This document shows, in pieces, positions 8,048-15,892 of a DNA stretch of 64,000 nucleotides (positions within the stretch are counted from its first letter, which is position 1; each line of letters begins with the position of its first letter). The notes under the pieces were generated by a model. That model was given only the letters and a program-made list of their open reading frames with translations. It did no database searches and had not been told where the DNA came from. The stretch comes from DASWNP01 sp036399175. Lineage in GTDB: Bacteria; Acidobacteriota; Blastocatellia; Pyrinomonadales; Pyrinomonadaceae. The DNA lies in contig DASWNP010000051.1 of assembly GCA_036399175.1 (NCBI GenBank), forward strand, positions 1 through 64,000, read 5' to 3'. The position numbers were made by a program, and so were the translations under genes.

Positions 8048-9496
8048 TCATACTTTCAGTTCGTTGGCAAGCTCTTCGGGAATTTCGAGCACCTGCTGCC
8101 AGCCGGAGGCGTCGCGGCGCATGTCGGCGGTCAGCTCGTCGCGGAGTCGTCGCAGTCCGGTGCTGAGAGTGTGTGGATAGTTTTCGAGGTCGCGGAAGCG
8201 TGCGCGCTGTTCTTCGACGAAGGCTTTCTGCTTGGTGATGGAGGGAATCGCTTCGTGACGCCCGCGCTCCCAGAAGGGCACGAGCAGGCGCTCGACGCGC
8301 ACCGCGCCCTCTATCTCGACCTCTTCTCCGTCGAGACCGACGAGGTCTGAGACGTAGCGCCCGTCGTGGTCGATGCCGCGAAAGACTTGGAGGCGGCCGG
8401 GCAGAGTCGATTTCTCCGGCGTGTTGGAAGCCTTCAGGGTCGGGCGGTCTTCGATGAGGCATTCCTTGAAGATGACGCCCGCTATCCGGCTGACCTCGCC
8501 CGAGAGCTTCGTGCCGACGCCGAAGCCAGCCGCTTCGGGAAACTCGCGGACGATGCGGCGCACGCCCTCAACGTCGAGGTCGCCCGTCAGAACGGGCATG
8601 AGACCTTCGAGACCGTTGGCCTCGAAGAAGCGAAGGCACCACTGGCCGAGACGGGCGAGGTCGCCGGAATCGACGCGGAAGCCCTTGAAGGCTCGACGCC
8701 GTTCGGGCGTCGAAGTGGCGGCCATCGCGGCGTGAACCGCGCCCATGTAAACGTCGATGGTGTCGAGCAGGAGAGTCGTGCCCTGCGGGTTGGCGTCGAG
8801 CCAGCGCTCGAAGGCGATTTGCTCGAAGTGCTTCGGCCTGCCGGTGCGCGGCTCTATCTCCGGCTCGGTCATGTACTCGATGTAGGACTGCTGCCAGTAG
8901 TGCGCCGAAGTTCCGACCGCGGGGATTTCCAGACGATGCGCGGCCTCCATGTTCGAGGTGTCGTTGAAGCCGCCGATGAAGGCGTAGGTGGCGACATCGA
9001 CGGCGCGCTCGATGTCGCCGTTGCGGCGCAGGGAAAAATCCGAGAGCCAGCGCGCGTCGCCCGCCGCGATGCGAAACTGCATGGCGATAGAGGCGGTCGT
9101 CATCGGCAAATCGAAGGCGTGCTCGAACTTTATCTCCTGCGCCTGCGTGACGCCGAAAGGCCCCGTGATGTCTGCGAAGGGCTCGCCCGCGAACATAATC
9201 GTGCCGGGGCGCACGGCGCGCACCGTCCCGACGAAGTGCATGTCCTCGACCGCCTTCGCAAACAGTTGCAGCCCGCCTCTATCCTGTTCGAGAAACCGCA
9301 GACGCGGACGGTCAACGTGGCTGTCGAGCAGCAGCCGCACCAAACGCTCGTGTCCCAGACACGGCGCGAAGGCGAGCTTGCGCTGCGTCACGTAAAAGGT
9401 CGCTTCGGCCTCGCTCAAAGGTCTGCCGCGCAAATGCGCCGCCCGCTTAAACGAGGCGTCGCCCATCGTCGCGTGATAACGGTCGATATTCAACAT
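8048..9496 (-). CDS. pncB: Nicotinate phosphoribosyltransferase
   Basis: The 482-residue enzyme converts nicotinate plus PRPP (with ATP) to nicotinate mononucleotide in NAD salvage. Family landmarks are DRYHATMGDASFK at the N-terminus, TVRAVRPGTIMFAGEPFADI (PRPP region), GGFNDTSNMEAAHR, GTSAHYWQQS and the phosphate-binding FRVDSGDLARL and FGVGTKLSG. Length is within the family range. The ATG at 9496 directly abuts a tandem-unit inverted repeat, so no Shine-Dalgarno sequence is present. The nicotinamidase gene lies immediately upstream on the same strand and supplies its substrate, making a two-step salvage unit. Confidence 0.95.
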   Translation of the reverse strand: MLNIDRYHATMGDASFKRAAHLRGRPLSEAEATFYVTQRKLAFAPCLGHERLVRLLLDSHVDRPRLRFLEQDRGGLQLFAKAVEDMHFVGTVRAVRPGTIMFAGEPFADITGPFGVTQAQEIKFEHAFDLPMTTASIAMQFRIAAGDARWLSDFSLRRNGDIERAVDVATYAFIGGFNDTSNMEAAHRLEIPAVGTSAHYWQQSYIEYMTEPEIEPRTGRPKHFEQIAFERWLDANPQGTTLLLDTIDVYMGAVHAAMAATSTPERRRAFKGFRVDSGDLARLGQWCLRFFEANGLEGLMPVLTGDLDVEGVRRIVREFPEAAGFGVGTKLSGEVSRIAGVIFKECLIEDRPTLKASNTPEKSTLPGRLQVFRGIDHDGRYVSDLVGLDGEEVEIEGAVRVERLLVPFWERGRHEAIPSITKQKAFVEEQRARFRDLENYPHTLSTGLRRLRDELTADMRRDASGWQQVLEIPEELANELKV

Positions 9497-9583
9497 AGTG
9501 AGCAGTGAGCAGTAAGCAGTGAGCAGTAAGAGGTGAGCAGTGAAAACGAAAACTGCTTACCGCTTACCGCTCACTGCTCACTA
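9497..9583. repeat. Tandem-unit inverted repeat (GTGAGCA/GTAAGCA units)
   Basis: The left arm is a run of 7-base units (GTGAGCA, GTAAGCA and variants). The right arm (9554-9583) is a run of the complementary units (CTGCTCACTG type). The two can fold into an imperfect hairpin. The left arm starts one base from the pncB start codon and the right arm encodes the last residues (SSER and stop) of pncA. Confidence 0.85.
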
Positions 9584-10133
9584 TCTCGGCTCCGGCGCGG
9601 CGCATCTCTTCGAGGGCGCGCTCGGAGTCGCCGGGCTTGAGGTTGACGGCGCGCATGGCATCTTCGACGGCTTTCACTCGGAAGCCTTCGCCGAGCGCGT
9701 CGAGGACGGTCTGCTTGACGCAGTAGTCGGTCGCAAGGCCGCCGACCCAGACTTCGCGGACGCCCTCTCGGCGCAGGCGCTCGGCGAGGTCTGTGCCGTC
9801 GAAGGCCGAATAGTTGTCTTCGTCGCCCGTGCCTTTGGAGATGATTTGAATGCGCGGGTCGTCGATGAGCGCGGGGTGAAACTCCGCGCCGCGCGTGTTC
9901 CGTACGCAGTGGACAGGCCATGTGCCGCCGTAGGCTTCGAAGTGTTTGGTCTGCGGCGGATGCCAGTCGCGGCTCTTGTAGACCGGCTCGCCGCGCTCCA
10001 GAAACTCTTCGGCCAGACGGTTCAAGGGCTCGACCACTTCGTCGCCGCGCTCGACCGCCAGCGCGCCTTCTGGACAGAAATCGTTCTGCACATCGACGAC
10101 AATCAGCGCGCGTTTCTCTGCGTTTGAAGACAT
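9564..10133 (-). CDS. pncA: Nicotinamidase (isochorismatase-like hydrolase)
   Basis: The 189-residue cytosolic enzyme deamidates nicotinamide to nicotinate, feeding pncB directly downstream. The catalytic triad is visible: Asp in LIVVDVQNDFCPEG, Lys in IISKGTGDEDNYS and Cys in GGLATDYCVKQT. The metal site is the SRDWHPPQTKHF segment (Asp, His, His). The start at 10133 is chosen because AGGAGG precedes it with 9-base spacing; a longer frame would start at 10181 without such a site. The last few codons lie in the right arm of a tandem-unit inverted repeat, so the C-terminal tail is repeat-derived. Confidence 0.95.
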   Translation of the reverse strand: MSSNAEKRALIVVDVQNDFCPEGALAVERGDEVVEPLNRLAEEFLERGEPVYKSRDWHPPQTKHFEAYGGTWPVHCVRNTRGAEFHPALIDDPRIQIISKGTGDEDNYSAFDGTDLAERLRREGVREVWVGGLATDYCVKQTVLDALGEGFRVKAVEDAMRAVNLKPGDSERALEEMRRAGAEIVSSER

Positions 10134-10520
10134 CTCAAAAAACCTCCTTGCTTCGGACGGCCTCGCGCCGCCCGTCTTCAATCATCCGATGGATGCGTTT
10201 GATTATATCAGGCATCCGCGCCCGAACGCGCCTCGCCTCGCCGCCTCATCCGGTGGAAATGACTGCGAGAAAAGTGAACTGAATTCCCGGTCGGCGGTGT
10301 TTACCGAGCAAGGGATAGAAATTCTCCCTGTTCTGAGTTGTGCAAAATCGACGTTGAAAGCAGGCGGGCGCGTACATCCGACGATGAAACTTCATCGAGG
10401 CGGGTTCTTCCGCGCAGCACTCAAACAAATCGGGATGTCAGGCTTTGGACGCCGACGCGTGCGAAGCATTGGTTATCAGATAGCCGCCCGACCGGACGTG
10501 TTGGCCTGAAAAGGTATCCG
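10134..10520. other. Intergenic region between pncA and the amidohydrolase gene
   Basis: About 390 bases separate two divergent genes. On the minus strand a TATAAT (plus-strand ATTATA at 10202-10207) is placed about 70 bases upstream of the pncA start and may be its -10 element; no convincing -35 is seen. No tRNA, riboswitch or protein-like frame could be recognised in the rest. Confidence 0.4.
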
Positions 10521-11951
10521 ATGAAACGAATCCTCTTTATCGCCGCCTTCATGGCGGCTATGCTGTGTACGACTGCCGCCGGTCAAACCGCGCGAAACAA
10601 GACGACTCCTGATGGCCGGAATGAGTCGAAGAAGGAGAACGCTCGGCGCGGGAGAGAGGCCGGAAAACCCGACGCCGCATCAGAGCGAAGGAGCACGTCT
10701 CCTTTGGTTGACCATCACCAGCATCTGCTCAGTCCGGCAATGGCCGCCGCCTGGTCGGAGAAGCCTCTCCCGGCGGTCGAACTGCCCGCAGACCTCGCGC
10801 GGCTGCTCGTCGAGATTGAGAAAGGTTGGAACGACAAGGCTGCGCTCGCGCGCCTGTACACGGAAGACAGCCTCGTCGTGCGCTCCGACAGAAGCTGGGT
10901 GCGTGGCCGTGAAGCGGTCTCAGCACACCTGGCAGAAACCTTCACACAGCCTTACCGCATCACGCCTGTCTCTTACAGCCTGGAAGGCTCGACCGCGCAC
11001 GTCGCGGGCTATCTCACGACGGGCGAAGGCGAGACCGCGCGCCACTTCGGCCACGTCCTCGTTTCGCTCAGGAAGGGCACCGACGCAGCGTGGCGGGTTG
11101 CGACAGAGACTCTCACTTTTCCGGGCCTGACGAGGTACAAACCCGTGACGGCTGACGACCTCGTCGCGCTCATGGATGCCGCCGGCATCCAACGCGCGCT
11201 CGTGCTCTCGGTGGCCTATTGGTACGGCAGCCCTCGCAGACAGATAGAGAACGAGTACGAAAAGGTGCGCGCCGATAACGACTGGACTGCCGGGCAGGCG
11301 GCGCGCTTCCCCGACCGTCTCCGCGCCTTCTGCGGCTTCAGCCCGCTCAAAGACTACGCGCTCGAAGAACTCGAACGCTGCGCGAAACATCCTCACATCA
11401 AGGGTCTGAAATTCCACTTCGGCAATTCGAGAGTAGACCTTCGAGACGCGAAGCACGTCGAGCAGGTGCGACGCGTCTTCCGAGCCGCGAACGAACGACG
11501 GCTGCCCATCGTCATACACCTGCGGTCGTCCGCAGTGCCTTACGGCAGGCAGTATGCCGAAATCTTCCTGAGCCAGATTCTTCCCGCCGCGCCCGACATC
11601 CCCATCCAGATAGCGCACCTCGCGGGCTCCGGCCCCGGCTACGAAGACCCGCCCTCCGACGAGGCGCTGACCGCCTTCGCCGAAGCCATCTCCGCAGGCA
11701 ACCCGCACACGAAGAATCTCTACTTCGACATCACGACGCTCGTCAATCTCGACATCTCTGTCGAAAAGTCGAAATTGCTCGCCGGGCGCATCCGTCAACT
11801 CGGCGTCAAGCGCGTTCTCTACGGCTCCGACCTCGCCGTCGGCGGAAACCTCGCGCCGCGCCAAGCCTGGGCGCTCATCCGAGGGCTGCTCCCGCTCAGC
11901 GAACAGGAGTTCACAATCATCGCCAACAACGTCGCCCCTTACATGCGCTGA
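10521..11951 (+). CDS. Exported amidohydrolase (COG2159 type) with an inserted SnoaL/NTF2-like domain
   Basis: This 476-residue protein has a signal peptide (KRILFIAAFMAAMLCTTAAG) and a basic linker. A metal-binding DHHQHLLSP opens the TIM-barrel at about residue 64. An NTF2-like (SnoaL/DUF4440) module of about 115 residues follows (DKAALARLYTEDSLVVRSDR, then AHLAETF, then RHFGHVLVSLRKG), and the barrel resumes at YKPVTADDLVALMDAAGIQR. Later barrel features are GLKFHFGNS, PIVIHLRSS, QIAHLAG and the terminal metal Asp in VLYGSDLAVG. The order shows an insertion after the first barrel strand. Family members hydrolyse or decarboxylate small acids or lactones; the substrate here is unknown. The ATG at 10521 is preferred over an upstream start for its signal peptide. 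Confidence 0.82.
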   Translation: MKRILFIAAFMAAMLCTTAAGQTARNKTTPDGRNESKKENARRGREAGKPDAASERRSTSPLVDHHQHLLSPAMAAAWSEKPLPAVELPADLARLLVEIEKGWNDKAALARLYTEDSLVVRSDRSWVRGREAVSAHLAETFTQPYRITPVSYSLEGSTAHVAGYLTTGEGETARHFGHVLVSLRKGTDAAWRVATETLTFPGLTRYKPVTADDLVALMDAAGIQRALVLSVAYWYGSPRRQIENEYEKVRADNDWTAGQAARFPDRLRAFCGFSPLKDYALEELERCAKHPHIKGLKFHFGNSRVDLRDAKHVEQVRRVFRAANERRLPIVIHLRSSAVPYGRQYAEIFLSQILPAAPDIPIQIAHLAGSGPGYEDPPSDEALTAFAEAISAGNPHTKNLYFDITTLVNLDISVEKSKLLAGRIRQLGVKRVLYGSDLAVGGNLAPRQAWALIRGLLPLSEQEFTIIANNVAPYMR

Positions 11952-12248
11952 CCTTTTCGACCGGAGGCGTAGCCCGCCCGCATCGAGTTGTAAATCACTA
12001 ACTCGCCCTCTCGAACAACACCAATCTCAAACGCGGTCAGGTTGAGATTGAAGGTCAGGCAAAGGTAAAGTGAGCCCTGAGCGGCCACGTCAGGAGCGCA
12101 GGCCAGCGAGTCCGTCAGAGCGGATGCGCACAGAAGGCATGTCCTTTATCTTTCGGGCAAGCGGCGCGGCGGCTCAATTCCGGCGTCAGGCTGCTCGGGT
12201 CATCGGTAGGAGTGGCAGTTTACAAGCTACTGGCGAGGCGTTTAATCC
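11952..12248. other. Intergenic region upstream of the first cassette-like gene
   Basis: A sequence close to an attC right end lies near 12170-12191 (GGCGGCTCAATTCCGGCGTC then AGGC). It resembles the common GTTAGGC core with one substitution, and no clear matching left arm was found. On the minus strand a frame of about 72 codons without a start, ending at 11940, has protein-like composition (for example LTAFEIGVVREGELVIYNS) but could not be identified; it may be the tail of a lost gene. No RNA gene is seen. Confidence 0.35.
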
Positions 12249-12776
12249 GTGAAGAAAGTAGAAGTCGTTCCCCACAACCCTCGGTGGCGAGATGCATTCG
12301 AGGCGGAAGCGAAGCACGTTGCCGCCGCGCTGGGCGAAAATCTTGTAGCCATCCATCACATCGGCAGCACGGCCATCCCGAACATATATGCAAAGCCCGT
12401 CATCGACCTGTTAGTCGAGGTCAGAGACATCAATGAAGTAGACGGGCGGAGTTCGGCGATAGAGTCACTCGGTTATGAAGTGAAGGGTGAGTTCGGCATC
12501 CCCGGCCGACGGTACTTCCGTAAGGATAACCGGGAAGGAATCAGGACGCATCAGATTCACGCGTTCGAGGCCGGCTCGGCTGAGGTGGAGCGTCACCTGG
12601 CGTTCCGCGACTACATGATTGCTCATCCTGTGGAGGCGCAAGGATACAGTGAACTGAAGAGGAAGCTGGCGGAGGAACACCCGCAGAACCCGGACGGATA
12701 TATGGACGGCAAAGACGGCTTCATCAAAGAAATAGACCGCAGGGCAACACAGTGGCGTACATCGCAGACCCGTTAG
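12249..12776 (+). CDS. GrpB family protein (UPF0157), probable integron cassette gene
   Basis: The 175-residue protein belongs to the GrpB/UPF0157 group, which has a nucleotidyltransferase-like fold and no settled function. Key segments are VVPHNPRWRDAFEAEA, HHIGSTAIPNIYAKPVIDLL (the family signature around residues 35-55), RRYFRKD and HQIHAFEAGS, with FRDYMIAHPVEAQGYSELKR near the C-terminus. It starts at a GTG. The stop codon is only 9 bases before an attC-like site, the arrangement of an integron gene cassette. GrpB genes are recurrent cargo of chromosomal integrons. No promoter of its own is evident. Confidence 0.9.
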   Translation: MKKVEVVPHNPRWRDAFEAEAKHVAAALGENLVAIHHIGSTAIPNIYAKPVIDLLVEVRDINEVDGRSSAIESLGYEVKGEFGIPGRRYFRKDNREGIRTHQIHAFEAGSAEVERHLAFRDYMIAHPVEAQGYSELKRKLAEEHPQNPDGYMDGKDGFIKEIDRRATQWRTSQTR

Positions 12777-12785
12777 TAGCCGGCA

Positions 12786-12858
12786 GTCTAACAAGCTGCT
12801 GAGCCGGACGCGCAGTCAACTTAACTTTTATCAATCCGGGTCTCGTCGGCGGTTAGCT
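12786..12858 (+). other. Putative integron attC site 1 (73 bp)
   Basis: The site begins with GTCTAAC (fits RYYYAAC) and ends with GTTAGCT (one mismatch to GTTRRRY). The inner arms GCTGCTGAGCCGG and CCGGGTCTCGTCGGC are imperfectly complementary, as expected for a folded attC with extrahelical bases. It lies immediately after the GrpB gene. A second similar site follows the next gene. Confidence 0.68.
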
Positions 12859-12888
12859 CCAGAGTCAGGCGCTACATTGAGAATCAAC

Positions 12889-13248
12889 ATGAGTGTTGAA
12901 GAAGAAGAGACAGAGTATTTGTTTTCATATGGGACGTTGCAGGATGAGGCAGTTCAAGTCGCCATATTCGGGCGCAGGTTAGCAGGCAACCCATGTGTTC
13001 TGGTGGGATATAGTCTGAAGGTGATTCAGGTCAAAGATGAGAACTTCGTCGCCCTCAGCGGCTCTGAGCATCAACGTACCCTTCGATACACCGGTGCGGC
13101 ATCGGATCAGGTCGAAGGGGCAGTCTTGAGGCTAACAAAGAGGGAGTTAGCACAGGCTGATGCATACGAGCCGGCCGGATACGAACGTCAGCTCGTCAGA
13201 TTGAAGTCTGGCTTAAGCGCATGGGTATATGTGAACATCAGCCAGTAA
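12889..13248 (+). CDS. AIG2-like / gamma-glutamylcyclotransferase family protein, probable cassette gene
   Basis: The 119-residue protein has the AIG2-like signature LFSYGTLQDEAVQ at the N-terminus, where the YGTL loop binds the substrate amide, and the later segment ALSGSEHQRTLRY. Next come VEGAVLRLTKRELAQADAYE, holding the catalytic-glutamate region, and a terminal WVYVN strand. The fold hydrolyses gamma-glutamyl or related amine adducts, but the substrate is not deducible. The ATG at 12889 is taken as start; a TTG at 12877 would add four residues. Two attC-like sites enclose it, so gene plus downstream site form one cassette. Confidence 0.88.
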   Translation: MSVEEEETEYLFSYGTLQDEAVQVAIFGRRLAGNPCVLVGYSLKVIQVKDENFVALSGSEHQRTLRYTGAASDQVEGAVLRLTKRELAQADAYEPAGYERQLVRLKSGLSAWVYVNISQ

Positions 13249-13265
13249 GCGCAAGATGTAGCCAC

Positions 13266-13368
13266 GCCTAACAACTGCATGCAACCCGACCGCGAATAGC
13301 GCAGCTTTCATGCGCGAGACACGCGCAAATCAGAGGTTCGTCGCGGCGGGTGATGCTTGGCGTTAGCT
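13266..13368 (+). other. Putative integron attC site 2 (103 bp)
   Basis: The site begins GCCTAAC and ends GTTAGCT. The inner left arm GCATGCAACCCGACCGCGAA matches the reverse complement of the right arm (GCATCACCCGCCGCGACGAA) apart from a few unpaired bases, the hallmark of attC. The centre carries a small stem GCGCGAGACACGCGC. It follows the AIG2-like gene by 17 bases. Confidence 0.78.
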
Positions 13369-13458
13369 TTCTTCCTTCTGCTCGTCGCGGGGGCTATATA
13401 TCTCATCCGCACATCCGGCGCTTCGGGCGAATACTTCGGCCGGGCGGACGATACCTAC

Positions 13459-13500
13459 AAAAAAAGGACTGATGGGAAGCCAGTTGGCTTCCCATCAGTC
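13459..13500 (-). terminator. Intrinsic terminator of the secreted subtilase gene
   Basis: A perfect 16-bp stem (GACTGATGGGAAGCCA at 13467-13482, complement at 13485-13500) is followed on the minus strand by seven T residues (plus-strand A run 13459-13465). It lies about 50 bases after the stop of the minus-strand subtilase gene. Confidence 0.93.
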
Positions 13501-13547
13501 TTTAACTTAATTGGCGGGTCGGGAGATACCCGTCACCTTGAGCCCGC

Positions 13548-15101
13548 TCACTGCTGGCCAGGGGCTTCGGTGACGGCCTTCAAGGCGTCGGCCATGCCCT
13601 TGCCGTAGAAGTTGTTGTAGCCGGCGTCGCCCTGACACCGCTGGTTAGGCGCCCCGGTCACAGTATTGGGAGGAGCAGGCGGGGAGGCTAAGAAATACGT
13701 GACCTCGCGTGGCTCGGGGCACGGCTGGTTGTTGGCGCTCTGTTGCAGGTACGACTCGACGCGCTGCGGCGACATGTGGAGCTTGTTCGAGTTGTCGGGC
13801 GTGAAGTCGCCGTACTGCGAGATGATTAGCGCGAGGACGCCCGCGACGTTGGGCGTCGCCATCGAAGTGCCGCTGGTAAAGACGTAGCACCTGCCCGGCA
13901 CGGCCGGGCCGCAAACCGGGTGCTCCTTCGCCCAGGCGCCGACGACGCTTCCGTTACCCGGAAGACCCGTCTGAGTTTGAACGCCGCCGTTGCCGCCCGG
14001 CGCGCTGACGTCCGTCTTGCCCACGCCGTAGTTGCTGTAGGAGGCTTTGAGGTTGAAGTAGCCGGTGGCGGAGACGCCGATGACGCCGTCTATCTCGGCC
14101 GGGACGACGATGGCGCTACGGAAGAAGTCGCCGTCGCTGATGTTGAAGCTCTGGTTGCCGAGGGCGGCGACAGGCGTCACGCCGTTCTCGCGCGCGTAGT
14201 TGACGGCGCGCTGGACGAGCTTGATGAGCGGCTGCGTGGACGGGTTCGAGTGGTCGAGGATGCCGCTGAGGCTCATCGAGGCCACGTCGAACTTGTTGTT
14301 GCCGGCGTAGATGAGCGCCTGCGCCAGCCACACGAAGCTGCCCTGGCCGCTGTCGTTCAGGACTTTGAGGGCGACCAGCCTGACCTGCGGCGCGATGCCC
14401 GAGATGCCGCGAGCGTTGATGGGCGCACCCACCGCGCTCAAGCACCATGAGCCGTGACCGTTCCTGTCGTCCCACGCCGCCGGCGCCGGGTTCTCGACGC
14501 CGCCGATGAACGAGCGACTGCGGGCGACATCGAAGTTAGTGCCCGTCGAAGGGTCGGAGATATCCTGATGCGGGACGGGCAGCATCTCGGCGCCCGTGTC
14601 GAGTACGGCAACGGTCACGTCGGGTCGGCCACGCTGCACGATATATGAACCCTGGTTCGACGCGCGCATGCGCTTCTTGTCCCACTGTATGAAGTAGAGC
14701 GGGTCTGAGCCGGTCTGCGTGTCGTCTCCCGGCGGTTCTACCGGGCCGTCGCCCACGGCCTGCAAGTCTTGCTCGCCCGCGCCGGGGATCATCTGAACCA
14801 TGACGTCTTCGACCACGTCGGCGACCTTCGTGTCGCGCGACATCCTGGCCGCGAAGTTCGGGTCGGTCGAGTCGGCCGTCAGCGCGCCGATTTCCGGCAG
14901 CCGCGCCGTGACCGTGCCACCGGCGTTTACGACGCTGCTGTCGGCGCCCGACGGCAGGTAGCTCTGTTTGTAAATGACCACCCAATGCTTCATGTCGCCC
15001 TGGGCTGAGGCTTGCCTCGTGCTGACGACGGGGGCGACAAAGGCGGTGAGTACAAAGAGGAACAGGGAGAGTACTAAATAGAGGCGGGGTATTCTTCTCA
15101 T
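13548..15101 (-). CDS. Secreted subtilisin-like serine protease (S8)
   Basis: This 517-residue exported protease has a signal peptide (RRIPRLYLVLSLFLFVLTAF). An I9-like propeptide region (HWVVIYKQSYLP and an ADVVEDVM-like strand) is followed by the S8 domain. The triad is Asp in VAVLDTGAEM, His in RNGHGSWCLSAVG (in place of the usual GHGTHVAG) and Ser in SGTSMATPNVAGVLALI. The Asn in VAALGNQSFN may serve the oxyanion hole. The start at 15101 follows AGGAG with good spacing and begins the signal peptide; a longer frame to 15245 lacks this support. It probably acts outside the inner membrane. A strong terminator follows. Confidence 0.9.
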   Translation of the reverse strand: MRRIPRLYLVLSLFLFVLTAFVAPVVSTRQASAQGDMKHWVVIYKQSYLPSGADSSVVNAGGTVTARLPEIGALTADSTDPNFAARMSRDTKVADVVEDVMVQMIPGAGEQDLQAVGDGPVEPPGDDTQTGSDPLYFIQWDKKRMRASNQGSYIVQRGRPDVTVAVLDTGAEMLPVPHQDISDPSTGTNFDVARSRSFIGGVENPAPAAWDDRNGHGSWCLSAVGAPINARGISGIAPQVRLVALKVLNDSGQGSFVWLAQALIYAGNNKFDVASMSLSGILDHSNPSTQPLIKLVQRAVNYARENGVTPVAALGNQSFNISDGDFFRSAIVVPAEIDGVIGVSATGYFNLKASYSNYGVGKTDVSAPGGNGGVQTQTGLPGNGSVVGAWAKEHPVCGPAVPGRCYVFTSGTSMATPNVAGVLALIISQYGDFTPDNSNKLHMSPQRVESYLQQSANNQPCPEPREVTYFLASPPAPPNTVTGAPNQRCQGDAGYNNFYGKGMADALKAVTEAPGQQ

Positions 15102-15326
15102 GCTTTTGCTCCTATTGTGGAGAGGGGCGTCGCCGATACTGCTGGCGCGCGGGGTTGAAAGAGGAGGGCCGCGTCGGAGCGAGGGACAGCGCTGGTTGGC
15201 CCCGGCGACGGCTTCGGAATGAAAAAGCAGCGCCACGATACACATTCCGACCTCGATGCGTCAATGATTAATTGACGCCGCATTAGGAGCCGCGCCAGGA
15301 CGAATCTGGTTAAAAGCAAAGCCCTC

Positions 15327-15743
15327 TTGGAAATGCTCGAAACGGCTATCAGGAAATATCAAAACAACCTGCTCTCGACCGCCGAAATTATTCAGGAGCT
15401 AATCGAAATCGCCAGAGAAGTCAGAGAGAGCGACCGGCAAGGTGAAAAGCTCCATCTGACGACAGACGAAGTCGCTTTTTACGACGCCCTTGAAATAAAA
15501 GATAGTTCGGTCAAGGTTCTCGGTGACAAAACCCTGCGCGACATCGCAACAGAGATTGCCGACAAAGTAAGGCGAAACACGACGATTGACTGGACGATAC
15601 GCGAAAGCGCCAGAGCAAAATTGATGATTTTAGTGAGACGAACTTTAAGTAAATATGGCTATCCGCCAGATAAACAGCAGAGGGCTATTGATACGGTCTT
15701 CAAGCAAGCCGAATTGTTAGCCGACTCGTTAACTTACGTATAG
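15327..15743 (+). pseudogene. 5'-truncated type I restriction subunit R (HsdR) C-terminal remnant
   Basis: The frame encodes about 138 residues matching only the C-terminal helical domain of HsdR (DUF3387-like): LETAIRKYQNNLLSTAEIIQ, then LIEIAREVRE, VAFYDALEIKDSSVKVLGDK, IDWTIRESARAKLMILVRRT and KYGYPPDKQQRA. Homology seems to start around 15300 (NLVKSKALLEM), and the nuclease and helicase parts are missing, so this is a deletion remnant. No HsdS or HsdM is nearby. Lower GC than neighbours suggests horizontal origin. A short open stretch at 15772-15912 (46 codons, starting MDEEKCAELLKLREKACLPP) may be further debris. Coordinates give the recognisable part. Confidence 0.85.
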
Positions 15744-15892
15744 AAGGGAACAAATACGGAGTCTCGCGTCGATGGATGAAGAAAAATGCGCGGAACTACT
15801 CAAACTGAGAGAGAAAGCATGTTTGCCGCCAAACAGTGATTCCCACCTTCCTTCAGTGAACAGCTTAATTTTCCATGCACAAGCAAAGTTAG

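Noticed and set aside
9497..9583. CRISPR-like array
   Set aside because: The tandem units are only 7-8 bases with no spacers and occur as inverted arms; no cas genes are present.
13357..13608. Short plus-strand frame starting in the second attC site with a hydrophobic N-terminus
   Set aside because: It runs through the subtilase terminator and into the antisense of that gene; at most the first 30 codons could be a relic.
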